A DNA stretch of 20,501 bases, from assembly GCA_016190465.1 (NCBI GenBank), contig JACPQP010000486.1, positions 1 to 20,501 on the forward strand, read 5' to 3'. Positions 7,215 through 14,884 of the stretch are shown piece after piece (within the stretch, counting starts at the first letter, position 1; each line of letters opens with the position of its first letter). The notes under the pieces are model-generated. The model was not told the DNA's origin. It was given only the letters and a program-made list of their open reading frames with translations, and did no database searches. Made by a program: the position numbers and the translations under genes. Source of the DNA: Chloroflexota bacterium (GTDB taxonomy: Bacteria; Chloroflexota; UBA6077; FW602-bin22; JACPQP01).

Positions 7215-8057
7215 ATGCGCCGACGACGCCGCGGTCTGCTGGCTCACACCTTGCTCGTTCGGCTCCCACTCCTGGTGTTCGGCGCCTGGACCGTCTTCCC
7301 GATGTACTGGATGCTCCGGACGTCGCTGATGTCCGACGCCCTCAACCAGCAGGTCCCCCTGCGCTACTTCCCGTGGCCGATCACCCTCCACTACTATGCC
7401 GACGCCGTCCGTGGGCTCTCGCTCGGGCGGCTGTTCCTCAACAGCCTGATCGTGTCCGGGGGATCGGGTGTGCTGGCGCTCGCGCTGGCCCTGCTCGCGG
7501 CGTACGCGCTGGCGCGCTATCGCTTCCGCCTGAAGGCCGCCATCTTGCTGGGTCTGGCCGGCACCCAGATGCTTCCCGCCGTGTTTGTCATCGTGCCCAT
7601 CTTCGTGTTGTTCACCCAATTGCGATTGGCGAACACCCTGGCGGGCCTGTTGTTGGCCGAGAGTTTCTTCGCGGTCCCGTTCTCGGTCCTTCTCTTGAAG
7701 CAGTTCTACGAGCAGATACCCACCGAGCTTGACGAGGCGGCTATGGTCGACGGGTGCGGCCGCCTCGGCGCGATCGTTCGCGTGGTCATGCCGCTCACCT
7801 TGCCGGGCGTGGTGGCCGTCGCCATCTTCAACTTCATCAATAGCTGGAACGCCCTGATGCTGCCCATCGTGTTGATCAGCTCGCCGGAGCGCATGACGTT
7901 GCCGCCGGGGCTGCTCACCCTGAAGGACCAGTACATCTTCTCCTGGGCCACGCACGCGACCGGCGCGATGATCGCCATCGTCCCATCGCTGATCCTGTTT
8001 ACCGTCATTCAGAAGTACCTGATCGGCGGTCTGTCGGCTGGGTCAGTCAAGGGATAG
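7215..8057 (+). CDS. ABC sugar transporter permease, MalG/UgpE type
   Basis: The protein has 280 residues with six predicted membrane segments, opening with an Arg-rich cytoplasmic N-terminus and TLLVRLPLLVFGAWTVFPMY, as in MalG-like permeases. The EAA loop begins near residue 174 (DEAAMVDGCGRLGAIVRVVM). The end, FTVIQKYLIGGLSAGSVKG, is the standard C-terminus of this subfamily. ATG 7215 has GAGGT just upstream, inside the last codons of the preceding gene. It pairs with the upstream permease in one importer. A 24-base gap with a strong ribosome binding site separates it from the glycoside hydrolase gene, so import and hydrolysis are probably coupled in one transcript. Confidence 0.95.
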   Translation: MRRRRRGLLAHTLLVRLPLLVFGAWTVFPMYWMLRTSLMSDALNQQVPLRYFPWPITLHYYADAVRGLSLGRLFLNSLIVSGGSGVLALALALLAAYALARYRFRLKAAILLGLAGTQMLPAVFVIVPIFVLFTQLRLANTLAGLLLAESFFAVPFSVLLLKQFYEQIPTELDEAAMVDGCGRLGAIVRVVMPLTLPGVVAVAIFNFINSWNALMLPIVLISSPERMTLPPGLLTLKDQYIFSWATHATGAMIAIVPSLILFTVIQKYLIGGLSAGSVKG

Positions 8058-8081
8058 ATAATAGAGGAGGGAGGTAAGGCG

Positions 8082-10574
8082 ATGCGCCCCGACGACTTTC
8101 GCGACCCTGGCCTGGCCTACCGCCCGTCGCAGCTCATCCGGCCGGGTGGTAATCCCGACTGGGCCGCGTCAGTGGACGAGCTCGCGCGGCTGAAGGCATC
8201 GGGCTTTGGCGGCGTTATGACCGCACTCAATCGCGAGAACTATCTGGGTGACGAGGCGCACTGGGAGACGCTTCGGGCGCAACTGGCGGAGCTGAGGCGA
8301 CTGGGGATGCGCGCCTGGATTCGGGACGACAGCGGGCGCCCGAGCGGGAAAGCGGCCGGGAAGGTCGTCGCGCGCTACCCGGAGGGAGAGGCCAGGGGGC
8401 TCCTGTACGTCGCGCTGCCCGCGGAGGGGCAGACCTCACTCCCCGGCCCCATAGGCGCTCACGTAGGGCCTGGCACGGCGGCACCGGGGCAGACCTCTCC
8501 CCCAGGTGACCCGAAGCGAGCGCCTATGCCCCCCGGCCCCTTCTCCATTAGCGGACCCACTCAGGAACGGCAGGTGCAGGGGGTGAGGTTGCCCCTCCCA
8601 GCCGGGCGACCGATCTACGTGGGTGCGCTTCCCTGGGAGGGCGACCACGTCTCCCTGGCTGGCGCCGTCCGGCTGGAGAGCGCGGTCGTGGATGGCGTGG
8701 TCGCGGTGAGCCTGCCAGCGGGCCGATGGCTCATTGCGGCGCTGATCGAGCGGCCGATGCTCGACGGGACGTTCGCTCACGATCCCGGCGCGGGGGACTG
8801 GCCCTATCTCAACCTTCTCGATCGCCGCGCCGTCGAGACCTTCGTCGCCATTAACCACGAGGCGTACTGGGAGCGGGTCGGGGACTACTTCGGCGACGTC
8901 GTCGAGGGATTCCACGCCGACGAGCCGATGCTGATCACCACCGCGTTTCCGGTCAAGACGGAGTTTCCGCCGTACCCGGTGATCCCCTGGCTGGCCGAGC
9001 TGCCGACCTTGTTCGCCGTGCGATACGGCTACGACCTGGTGGCGCACCTTCCGGCCCTGTTCAACGACGTGGGGCCGATCACCGCCCGGGTCCGCTGCGA
9101 CTTCTACCGACTCGTCGGCGATCTCTGCGGACAATCGTTCACGCGGACCATCGGCGACTGGTGCCACGCGAAGGGAGTCCGCCTGAAGGCGCAGCCGCTG
9201 GGCGAGGAGAGCCTCGTGGTGCACACCGCACTCGAAGGCTCGATCTTCCCCTTCCTCGCACCGGCCGATGTCCTCTGCCCCGACCTCCTGTCGGCGACGT
9301 TCGAGACCTTCAAGTCACGCGACCAGTGCCTGCCCGCTCCGAAGGTGGTCAGCTCAGTGGCGCACGTCGCGGAGCGGGAGGAAGTGATCGCCGATTTCAC
9401 CGACTGGTATCAGCTCCGGTGCGGCGTGGCCACGAGCGTGGGGGAGATGCGTGGCACCATCGGCTATCTCTTCGCGCTGGGCGTAGACGAACTGCACACG
9501 CTCTACGCCTGGCGGAAACGTGATCCGGCCGAGCTGCGCCACTTGAACGACTACGCGGCTCGGCTCAGTCTGGCCCTGCGTGGCGGCGCACACGTCGCCG
9601 ACCTGGCTGTCCTCTATCCCATGACCACCATCTGGGCCCACTACGTCCCCTCGACGGACTTCCTGATGTTGCCGCCCATCGGCAGCCTCGAGCGGCCGAA
9701 GATCTGGTCCGAGAGCTACGCCGCCGAGGCGACCAACTGGGAGCTCCCGTTCCGCGAGCTGGTGTGGAGCCTCCTGGAGCACCAGCGCGACTTCGACCTC
9801 GTCGACGACGACGCGCTGGCGCCCTCACCCCAACCCTCTCCCAGGGGGAGAGGGGGCGGGGGCGCCCTCACCCCCGCTCTCCCCCAACGGGAGAGGGCAG
9901 CGGAACTGGTCATCGCCAACGAGCGGTACCGGGCGCTGGTCCTCCCCCGCATGGACGTGATCGACCGCCGGACGCTCGACCGGGCGGAGGCGTACGCCCG
10001 GGATGGTGGCGTGGTGGTCGGGTTCGCACCGCTGCCGACGAAATCGGCCCAGCAGGGGGAGGATCGCGATCTGCGGAACGCCGCGTTGGCGCTCTTCGGA
10101 GAGCGGATCCCGTTCGGAGGGCAGTACGCTGCTCGCGCGGTCGGGCAGGGCCGGGCGGTCGTGGTCGCGGACATCGCCGGGTTGCTGCGGGCGCTGAGCG
10201 AGCTGGTCCCCCCGGACATCCACCTTGAGCCGTCATCGAGCGCCGTGCTGGGGCTTCATCGGCGACGGGAGGGACACGATGTGTATCTCCTGACGAACTG
10301 CGGCCCCGAGCCCGCGGACCTCACCGTGACGCTCCGGGCGCGTGGACAGCCGGAGGTATGGGATCCGCTGGACGGGACGGTCGCGGTGGGGGAGTACGAA
10401 GATACTCCCGACGGAACCCGCCTTCGGCTGCTCCTGGCCGGCTACGCGGGCAAGCTGGTCGTGCTCGGCACCAGGGATATGCCCTCACCCCTGGCCGCCG
10501 TTCCTGAGCGTGGCCCGCGGGGAGAGGGGTACTCACAGGGGGAGGTATCGCCCCGCCGATACCTCCCCCTGTAA
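8082..10574 (+). CDS. GH106-like glycoside hydrolase (putative alpha-L-rhamnosidase) carrying repeat-encoded inserts
   Basis: The protein has 830 residues and no visible signal peptide, so it is probably cytoplasmic and acts on imported sugar. The N-terminal ELARLKASGFGGVMTALNRE and GMRAWIRDDSGRPSGKAAGK, the acidic GFHADEPMLIT (E281), and DWCHAKGVRLKAQPLGEESL match the architecture of GH106-type rhamnosidases. The family call is by eye and substrate remains open. The start at ATG 8082 has AGGAGGGAGG upstream. Three segments do not belong to the fold: residues about 114-173 and 581-606 are Pro/Gly/Arg-rich and coincide with palindromic DNA repeats, and residues 801-830 plus the stop codon lie in a third repeat. 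All three keep the reading frame. The insert-free sequence around them reads naturally (LYVALPAEG to RLPLPAGRPIYVGALPWEG). Activity could be altered or lost. Confidence 0.7.
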   Translation: MRPDDFRDPGLAYRPSQLIRPGGNPDWAASVDELARLKASGFGGVMTALNRENYLGDEAHWETLRAQLAELRRLGMRAWIRDDSGRPSGKAAGKVVARYPEGEARGLLYVALPAEGQTSLPGPIGAHVGPGTAAPGQTSPPGDPKRAPMPPGPFSISGPTQERQVQGVRLPLPAGRPIYVGALPWEGDHVSLAGAVRLESAVVDGVVAVSLPAGRWLIAALIERPMLDGTFAHDPGAGDWPYLNLLDRRAVETFVAINHEAYWERVGDYFGDVVEGFHADEPMLITTAFPVKTEFPPYPVIPWLAELPTLFAVRYGYDLVAHLPALFNDVGPITARVRCDFYRLVGDLCGQSFTRTIGDWCHAKGVRLKAQPLGEESLVVHTALEGSIFPFLAPADVLCPDLLSATFETFKSRDQCLPAPKVVSSVAHVAEREEVIADFTDWYQLRCGVATSVGEMRGTIGYLFALGVDELHTLYAWRKRDPAELRHLNDYAARLSLALRGGAHVADLAVLYPMTTIWAHYVPSTDFLMLPPIGSLERPKIWSESYAAEATNWELPFRELVWSLLEHQRDFDLVDDDALAPSPQPSPRGRGGGGALTPALPQRERAAELVIANERYRALVLPRMDVIDRRTLDRAEAYARDGGVVVGFAPLPTKSAQQGEDRDLRNAALALFGERIPFGGQYAARAVGQGRAVVVADIAGLLRALSELVPPDIHLEPSSSAVLGLHRRREGHDVYLLTNCGPEPADLTVTLRARGQPEVWDPLDGTVAVGEYEDTPDGTRLRLLLAGYAGKLVVLGTRDMPSPLAAVPERGPRGEGYSQGEVSPRRYLPL
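8421..8599. repeat. Composite palindromic repeat inserted in-frame in the GH106-like gene (site 1)
   Basis: Ends are imperfect inverted repeats: GGAGGGGCAGACCTCACTCC at the left against the reverse complement of GGGGGTGAGGTTGCCCCTCC at the right. Inside lies a second perfect 11-base inverted repeat, CATAGGCGCTC (8450-8460) and GAGCGCCTATG (8518-8528), like the tips of an older, nested element. GGGGCAGACCTC occurs twice directly (from 8427 and from 8487). CAGGAACGGC near 8562 is shared with the elements at 4382 and 14680. No stop arises in the hydrolase frame over about 179 bases. Confidence 0.75.
9822..9897. repeat. Two tandem palindromic repeat units inside the GH106-like gene (site 2)
   Basis: Unit one runs from CCCTCACCCCAACCCTCTCC to a GGGAGAGGG at about 9854; unit two from CCCTCACCCCCGCTCTCC (9865) to GGGAGAGGG ending at 9897. 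Each is a hairpin of CTCTCCC against GGGAGAG. Translated they give ALAPSPQPSPRGRGGGG and ALTPALPQRER, plainly unlike the flanking DLVDDDALA and AELVIANERYRALVLP. About 76 bases; the frame stays open. Confidence 0.85.
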
Positions 10575-10672
10575 AGCGGGAGAGGGGTAGGGGGTGAGGG
10601 CGAGGGGGTTAGGTCACCCCCTGGCCGCCGTCCCTGAGCCGGATCCGACGCGGAGAGGGAGGACGGGTAGGA
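10482..10672. repeat. Palindromic repeat cluster shared by the 3' ends of two convergent hydrolase genes
   Basis: CCCTCACCCC (10482-10491) and GGGGTGAGGG (10591-10600) form perfect 10-base ends of one element. Its centre holds a perfect 16-bp stem (10535-10550 with 10557-10572) around a six-base loop. The last base of that stem begins the TAA stop of the plus-strand hydrolase. The adjoining 10601-10672 repeats the segment seen at 4487-4540 and encodes the last residues and stop of the minus-strand GH42 gene. The stem could act as a bidirectional transcription barrier, though no T-run follows it. Confidence 0.85.
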
Positions 10673-12776
10673 GGTCTTCGCTGGGGCTCAACACACGGAC
10701 CCCCCGGGCGGGGATCACCGCTGTCTCGCCCACCGCCCGCTCCTGACCATCGGCCGCCAGCAGGTCGCGCATCGGCGATGGAAGGCAGATCTCGTGGGGC
10801 TTGGCGGTGTGGTTCAGCAGGATCACGATGTTGCCCCGCGGCCCGCGTCGCACGAGCGCCTCGATCCCATCTGTCGTCTCGATCGGTCGGTGAAGACCGG
10901 CCTCCGCGAGCAGCCAATCCACGAGATCGCGCTGGCCACCGCGCTCGAACAGCGTGCCCAGCGTCAGCACCTGGCCGCGTCCCAGGCGATGGCGCACGAT
11001 CGCCGCCTGGCCCGCGCAGTAGTCGGCGCCGTAGGTCGCCAGCACGTCGGCGCTTCCCCTCTCTTCGATCGGGGCAGGCCCCCTCGGCTCCAGGATCTCC
11101 ATCCACGTGCGGACCGGGTAGCAGTCGGCCCGCAAGAAGCCGGGAACGGGCCGGATGGTCTGGAGCGGCCCATGCTGGGTGTCATTGACACCCAGAACGG
11201 CGCGCGACCATGAGATCTCGACCTCCTCGTAGCTGCTGTGGAGTCGGCCAGCCTGATCCACCGGGGCCAGCGGGGAGTACTCGGCCACTCGCGCGCCCGT
11301 CAGGGCTCGCCACGCTTCGAGGAGATCACCCGCGGCGATCGTGTTGCTCGGATCTTTCACGCCGCACCGCACCGTCAACACCAGCAGGCCCCCGCCTTCG
11401 ACGTAGCGGCACAGAGCGGCGACGGTCGCCTGGTCGATGAGCAGCAGCGTTGGGGCGATGACGAGACGGTATCGGCCGAGGTCGGCGTGGGGATGGGTGA
11501 ACTCGCAGGTGATCGCTCGGTCGCGGAGCGGCTTCCAGAAGTTGAACGCCAGCCGCTCGTACGCCAGGTCCGGATGGTTCAGCTCGACGTCCAGCGCCCA
11601 GCGGGAATCGTACGTGTTGAGGAAGCCGACGTCCGGCACCACGTCGGTGCCGTCGAGGAACGGCGCCAGATGGGCGAGCTCCTCGCACGTCTGTCGCACT
11701 TCGTCGTAGAAGCGGCCGGGCTCGCCGTCGTGCTCGAGGATGCCGCCCCAGTACTGCTCCTGGCCGAGCTGGTACTGTCGCCAGGCCCAGTACATCACCG
11801 CGTCGGCGCCGTGACCGATCGCCAGGTAGGTCCAGCGGCGGACGTCGCCGGGGCGACTGATCGGCGTCATCACTGGCACGCCACCGCCCGAGACCCGCTG
11901 CTCGACAACCCAGAAGGGCTTGCGCTTGAGCCCATGGGTCAGGTCGAGGTTCATCTGGCCGGAGTCGGTGTGCGGGAAGTTGTTGTTGGTCGCGACCGGA
12001 TCGAGGAACTCCGCCAGCGCGTGGTAGTCCAGGTTATGGGGGTCCAGCCCGCTGTGCAGGTTGCTGACGAGCGGTCGCCGGTCGCCGGTGGCGCGAATGA
12101 GGTCGGCAGTCATTCGCGCGAACCCGATCGTGACGTCGGAGAAGAAGCGCCGGTAGTCGAGGTAGACGGCCGGGTTCTGCCGGTTCTCGGTCCGGCGCGG
12201 CGTGTCGATCTGGTCCCAGTCCGTGTACTCGGTCGACCAGTAGACGGTTCCCCAGCGGCGGTTCAGATCGGCGAGCGAGCCGTAGCGCTGGCGCAGCCAC
12301 CGCTGGAAGGCGACGGCGCAGCGGTCACAGTAGCAGATGCCGACGCCGTACTCGTTGTCCAGGTGCCAAGCCAGAACGCCTTCTTCGTCGCGGTAGTGCC
12401 TGGCCATCGCCCGAACCAGCTCCGCCGCCGCCTCCCGGAACGTCGGGTGGTTCAGGCAGAACTCGTAGCGGCCGCCGTAGGCTGCGCGGCTGCCGTCCAC
12501 GTTGACGATCAGCATCGACCGATCGAGCGCGACGAGCCAGGGCGGGGCGACCCGCGTTGGCGTGCCGAGCAGCGTCCGGAGCCCGTTGGCCCGCATGTGG
12601 GCGATGCACTCGTCCATCCAACTGAACTCGAGGCGCTCCGGCGTGGGCTGGAAGCGCGACCAGGCGAACTCGCCCATCCGGACGACGTTGAGACCCGCCT
12701 CGGCCATCAGGCGGGCATCGATTGGCCAGCGTTCGGCCGGCCAGCACTCCGAGTAGTACGATGCACCGATCAGCAC
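10614..12776 (-). CDS. GH42 beta-galactosidase
   Basis: The protein has 720 residues, near the family norm. The TIM barrel opens with IGASYYSECWPAERWPIDAR. The acid/base is E142 in AWHLDNEYG and the nucleophile is E292 in PFWVVEQRVSG. The zinc-type cysteines C107, C148, C150 and C153 (CYCDRC) match the Thermus GH42 pattern. The middle trimerisation domain and C-terminal beta domain follow. I chose GTG 12776 because GGAGG lies six bases upstream; the frame remains open to 12902, but that region is promoter and IS boundary. There is no signal peptide, so it probably hydrolyses beta-galactosides in the cytoplasm after import. It is convergent with the GH106-like gene. The last 20 or so residues (DLLPVLPLRVGSGSGTAARG) and the stop are encoded by a DNA repeat and are probably not part of the fold. 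Confidence 0.93.
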   Translation of the reverse strand: MLIGASYYSECWPAERWPIDARLMAEAGLNVVRMGEFAWSRFQPTPERLEFSWMDECIAHMRANGLRTLLGTPTRVAPPWLVALDRSMLIVNVDGSRAAYGGRYEFCLNHPTFREAAAELVRAMARHYRDEEGVLAWHLDNEYGVGICYCDRCAVAFQRWLRQRYGSLADLNRRWGTVYWSTEYTDWDQIDTPRRTENRQNPAVYLDYRRFFSDVTIGFARMTADLIRATGDRRPLVSNLHSGLDPHNLDYHALAEFLDPVATNNNFPHTDSGQMNLDLTHGLKRKPFWVVEQRVSGGGVPVMTPISRPGDVRRWTYLAIGHGADAVMYWAWRQYQLGQEQYWGGILEHDGEPGRFYDEVRQTCEELAHLAPFLDGTDVVPDVGFLNTYDSRWALDVELNHPDLAYERLAFNFWKPLRDRAITCEFTHPHADLGRYRLVIAPTLLLIDQATVAALCRYVEGGGLLVLTVRCGVKDPSNTIAAGDLLEAWRALTGARVAEYSPLAPVDQAGRLHSSYEEVEISWSRAVLGVNDTQHGPLQTIRPVPGFLRADCYPVRTWMEILEPRGPAPIEERGSADVLATYGADYCAGQAAIVRHRLGRGQVLTLGTLFERGGQRDLVDWLLAEAGLHRPIETTDGIEALVRRGPRGNIVILLNHTAKPHEICLPSPMRDLLAADGQERAVGETAVIPARGVRVLSPSEDLLPVLPLRVGSGSGTAARG

Positions 12777-12812
12777 GATGTTCCTCCAGCGGCGACGATC
12801 CTCAGGCCTGGC

Positions 12813-12830
12813 CTGCAAGCCGCCTTGCAG
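12813..12830 (-). promoter_or_regulatory. Palindrome in the GH42 leader, candidate operator
   Basis: CTGCAAG-CCGC-CTTGCAG is a perfect inverted repeat with 7-base arms, between the -10 element at 12862-12867 and the GH42 start. Its GCAAG half matches the half-site of the operator before the LacI-family gene, but its spacing is two bases longer. It could be a block to transcription by that regulator or by another one. Confidence 0.4.
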
Positions 12831-12861
12831 CGTCAACCCGCGCGCGGACTGCTTCGGCTGG

Positions 12862-12870
12862 ATTGTAGCA
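12862..12870 (-). promoter_or_regulatory. Extended -10 promoter element for the GH42 gene
   Basis: On the minus strand this reads TGCTACAAT: a good -10 hexamer with the TGn extension, and a poor -35 at the expected distance. Initiation near 12855 would give a leader of about 80 bases that contains the palindrome at 12813-12830. The truncated IS element begins only about 30 bases further upstream. Confidence 0.5.
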
Positions 12871-12898
12871 CAGGTGGCAACCCCTCCATCTTCTTGAC

Positions 12899-13575
12899 CC
12901 ACGCCAGTTCCAGATCTGCCGCCGCCGCCTCGTCAAAAGTCGGCCGTGGGACGACCGCGCCTCAAGGGCAAGCGGCAGCCGATCTTGCAGGCACGACTGG
13001 TGGACCCGCAGACCGAGTGGCGACGGGTGCAAGTCCAGTGGTCTGGGGGAGAGCAGCGCGATATTGAAGTTGCCACGGGCACGGCCATCTGGTACCACGG
13101 TGGTATGCCTCCGGTGCCGATCCGATGGGTCTTGATCCGCGACCCCGAGGAGCGCTTCGAGCCGCAAACTCTCCTGTGTACGGACTTGGACGTCAGTGCC
13201 CAGCAGATCGTCGAATGGTTTGTGTTGCGTTGGCAACTGGAGGTCACCTTTCACGAAGTCCGGGCGCACCTGGGCGTCGAAACGCAGCGCCAATGGTCAG
13301 ACCTGGCGATCGCGCGCACGACGCCGGCCTTGTTGGGACTGTTCTCGCTGGTCACGCTATCGGCCAAGGAGTTCCTCCAGCAAGGTAGGCTGCCGATACG
13401 CCAGGCAGCCTGGTATGCCAAGCCGATGCCCACGTTTGTCGACACTCTGGCCTTAGTTCGCCAGCAACTCTGGCCGGTCGCGGGTTTTCACCTGTCACCG
13501 AATCGACCCGATGTCGTGATAATCCCACGGCCGCTACTGGAGCGCCTCACCGAGACGCTCGCCTTCGCGGCCTGA
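12899..13575 (+). pseudogene. 5'-truncated IS transposase (DDE superfamily, IS701-like)
   Basis: The open frame begins just after an in-frame TGA at 12896-12898. It starts in the middle of a transposase: a Pro-rich linker and GRPRLKGKR, then VSAQQIVEWFVLRWQLEVTF and HEVRAHLGVETQRQWSDLAI, with the last catalytic Glu of the DDE triad most likely in this block. ARTTPALLGLFSLVTLSA follows. The first half with the two Asp residues is absent, so the enzyme cannot work. A GTG at 12946 is the first plausible start codon but no functional start is expected. The right end of the IS probably lies shortly after the stop, within about 13576-13620. The break point lies next to the GH42 promoter, so the insertion or deletion may have reset that gene's upstream control. 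Confidence 0.85.
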
Positions 13576-13847
13576 ATGGATACAGTCTAGCTAAGTACCC
13601 GTACCTACCTCGATGAGGGAGAGCCCCAGGGCACGCCCGGTACTCGGCCACCGTGAAAGTAGGGGGGAGTCGCGATGTCCGCGGCGATGCCGACCCCTAT
13701 ACTTGAGGTAGCGGTATCAGGCATTGGGGCCGTCGCTGGCTGGTGCCAGACGGAGCGGCGGGGACGGGGATTGCCGAGTGCAGATCAAATCTGAAATCTG
13801 AAATCCCCTGGGTGCCCCCCTTCGCGTGGTGAGAGGGAAGGCGACAG
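13576..13847. other. Intergenic region before the two-component genes
   Basis: No gene is seen here. The left part probably includes the right end of the truncated IS. A TATACT at 13698-13703 could be a -10 box for the histidine kinase gene, but no good -35 is visible. AAATCTG is repeated in tandem at 13787-13805 (two and a half copies). GAAGG just before the kinase start serves as its ribosome binding site. Confidence 0.35.
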
Positions 13848-14837
13848 TTGAATACGGATAGGCGGCACCGCGCCCATCGCGGTCGTGTGAGGCGCGCGAC
13901 GATCGGCGGCCGGCCGACGCCCGGCGTGCAGCACGCAGCCAGAGCAGACACCAACGAGGCAGCGCGTCTCCGGCGCGAGATGCTCCTGCTCATTGAGGAG
14001 GAGCGCCGCCGCGTCGCCCGCGAGCTTCACGACGAGGCCGGCCAGGCCCTCACCGCCAGCATCTTTCGGATCGATCTCTGCGTCAACACGCTTCCACCGG
14101 ACACCGAAGAACAGGTCCGTGAGCGGATCGTCGCCGAGCTCCAGGCCATTCGCACGATGCTTTTTGATTGCTCGCGCCAGCTTCACCGGCTCACGCTCAA
14201 TCTTCGTCCGCCGATGCTCGAGGACCTTGGCCTGGTCGCGACCGTCCAGTGGTTCGTCCGACAGTGCACCAATCAATACCGATTGCCAATCGAGCTCACC
14301 ATCGATCCGGGCATCCCGCCCAGTGCCGGCGCCTACAGCCCGATCATCGAGACGACCGTGTTTCGGATCGTCCAGGAGTCGCTGACCAACGTCGCTCGAC
14401 ACGCGCAGGCGACGTTGGCACAGGTGCAGCTCACCCGCGCGTCGGGGGAGCTCTCGGTCGTGGTTGTCGACAACGGTCGGGGTTTCGCGGTCGAGCAGCC
14501 GCGAAACAAGACCACCGGGCGCATCTCGACTGGATTGATCGGCATGCGCGAACGGGCACGCCTGCTCGGCGGCACCCTGGAGGTCAGCTCGATCGAGGGG
14601 CGCGGCACGATGGTCCGGCTGCGGATCCCCTTGCATTCGGCCGAGCATTCGGCCGACTGGGCCCACAGTGCCGCCGCCGCCCTCACCCCCTACCCCTCTC
14701 CCCCGGGGACCAGATCAGGAACGGCGGCGAGGGGTGAGGGCTCTCCCCCGGTGCACGAGGCCCCCGGGGCGGGCCACAAGGTTCAGCGTCGCTTCGCTGC
14801 TCGGAATGGCGATCGGGATACCGATCCGTCGTCGTAG
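13848..14837 (+). CDS. Cytoplasmic NarL/DegS-type sensor histidine kinase
   Basis: The protein has 329 residues with no membrane segment. The HisKA_3 dimerisation domain has its phospho-accepting H61 in RVARELHDEAGQALTA, preceded by a coiled-coil EEERRR helix. LNLRPPMLEDLGL follows. The ATPase domain has N-box VQESLTNVARHA, G1 box DNGRGF and G2 box TGLIGMRERARLLGG. It should phosphorylate the response regulator encoded 47 bases downstream. The N-terminal 35 residues hold no sensor domain, so the signal must be cytoplasmic or come through a partner protein. TTG 13848 has AAGG six bases upstream. The kinase fold ends at about residue 265 (VRLRIPLHS). Residues about 278-298 are read from a palindromic DNA repeat, and the 31 residues after it appear to be unselected read-through. 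Confidence 0.92.
   Translation: MNTDRRHRAHRGRVRRATIGGRPTPGVQHAARADTNEAARLRREMLLLIEEERRRVARELHDEAGQALTASIFRIDLCVNTLPPDTEEQVRERIVAELQAIRTMLFDCSRQLHRLTLNLRPPMLEDLGLVATVQWFVRQCTNQYRLPIELTIDPGIPPSAGAYSPIIETTVFRIVQESLTNVARHAQATLAQVQLTRASGELSVVVVDNGRGFAVEQPRNKTTGRISTGLIGMRERARLLGGTLEVSSIEGRGTMVRLRIPLHSAEHSADWAHSAAAALTPYPSPPGTRSGTAARGEGSPPVHEAPGAGHKVQRRFAARNGDRDTDPSS
14680..14740. repeat. Palindromic repeat within the 3' end of the histidine kinase gene
   Basis: Perfect 10-base ends CCCTCACCCC (14680-14689) and GGGGTGAGGG (14731-14740) are identical to those of the element at 10482-10600. ATCAGGAACGGCGG inside it is shared with 4468-4481. It is translated in the kinase frame as ALTPYPSPPGTRSGTAARGE. 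The SGTAARG ending is the same peptide that ends the GH42 protein, because both read the same repeat in the same frame. Confidence 0.88.
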
Positions 14838-14884
14838 TATCAGGCCGGTCCTAATGCGACAAGCGTGGTGAAGGGAGTGCTTTG

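Noticed and set aside
10535..10572. Rho-independent terminator
   Set aside because: The 16-bp stem is perfect but there is no T-run on either strand; it is better described as the core of a palindromic repeat.
11238..13067. 609-codon open frame on the plus strand opposite GH42
   Set aside because: It crosses the GH42 gene, its promoter and the IS boundary, and has no family features. It is a GC-driven shadow.
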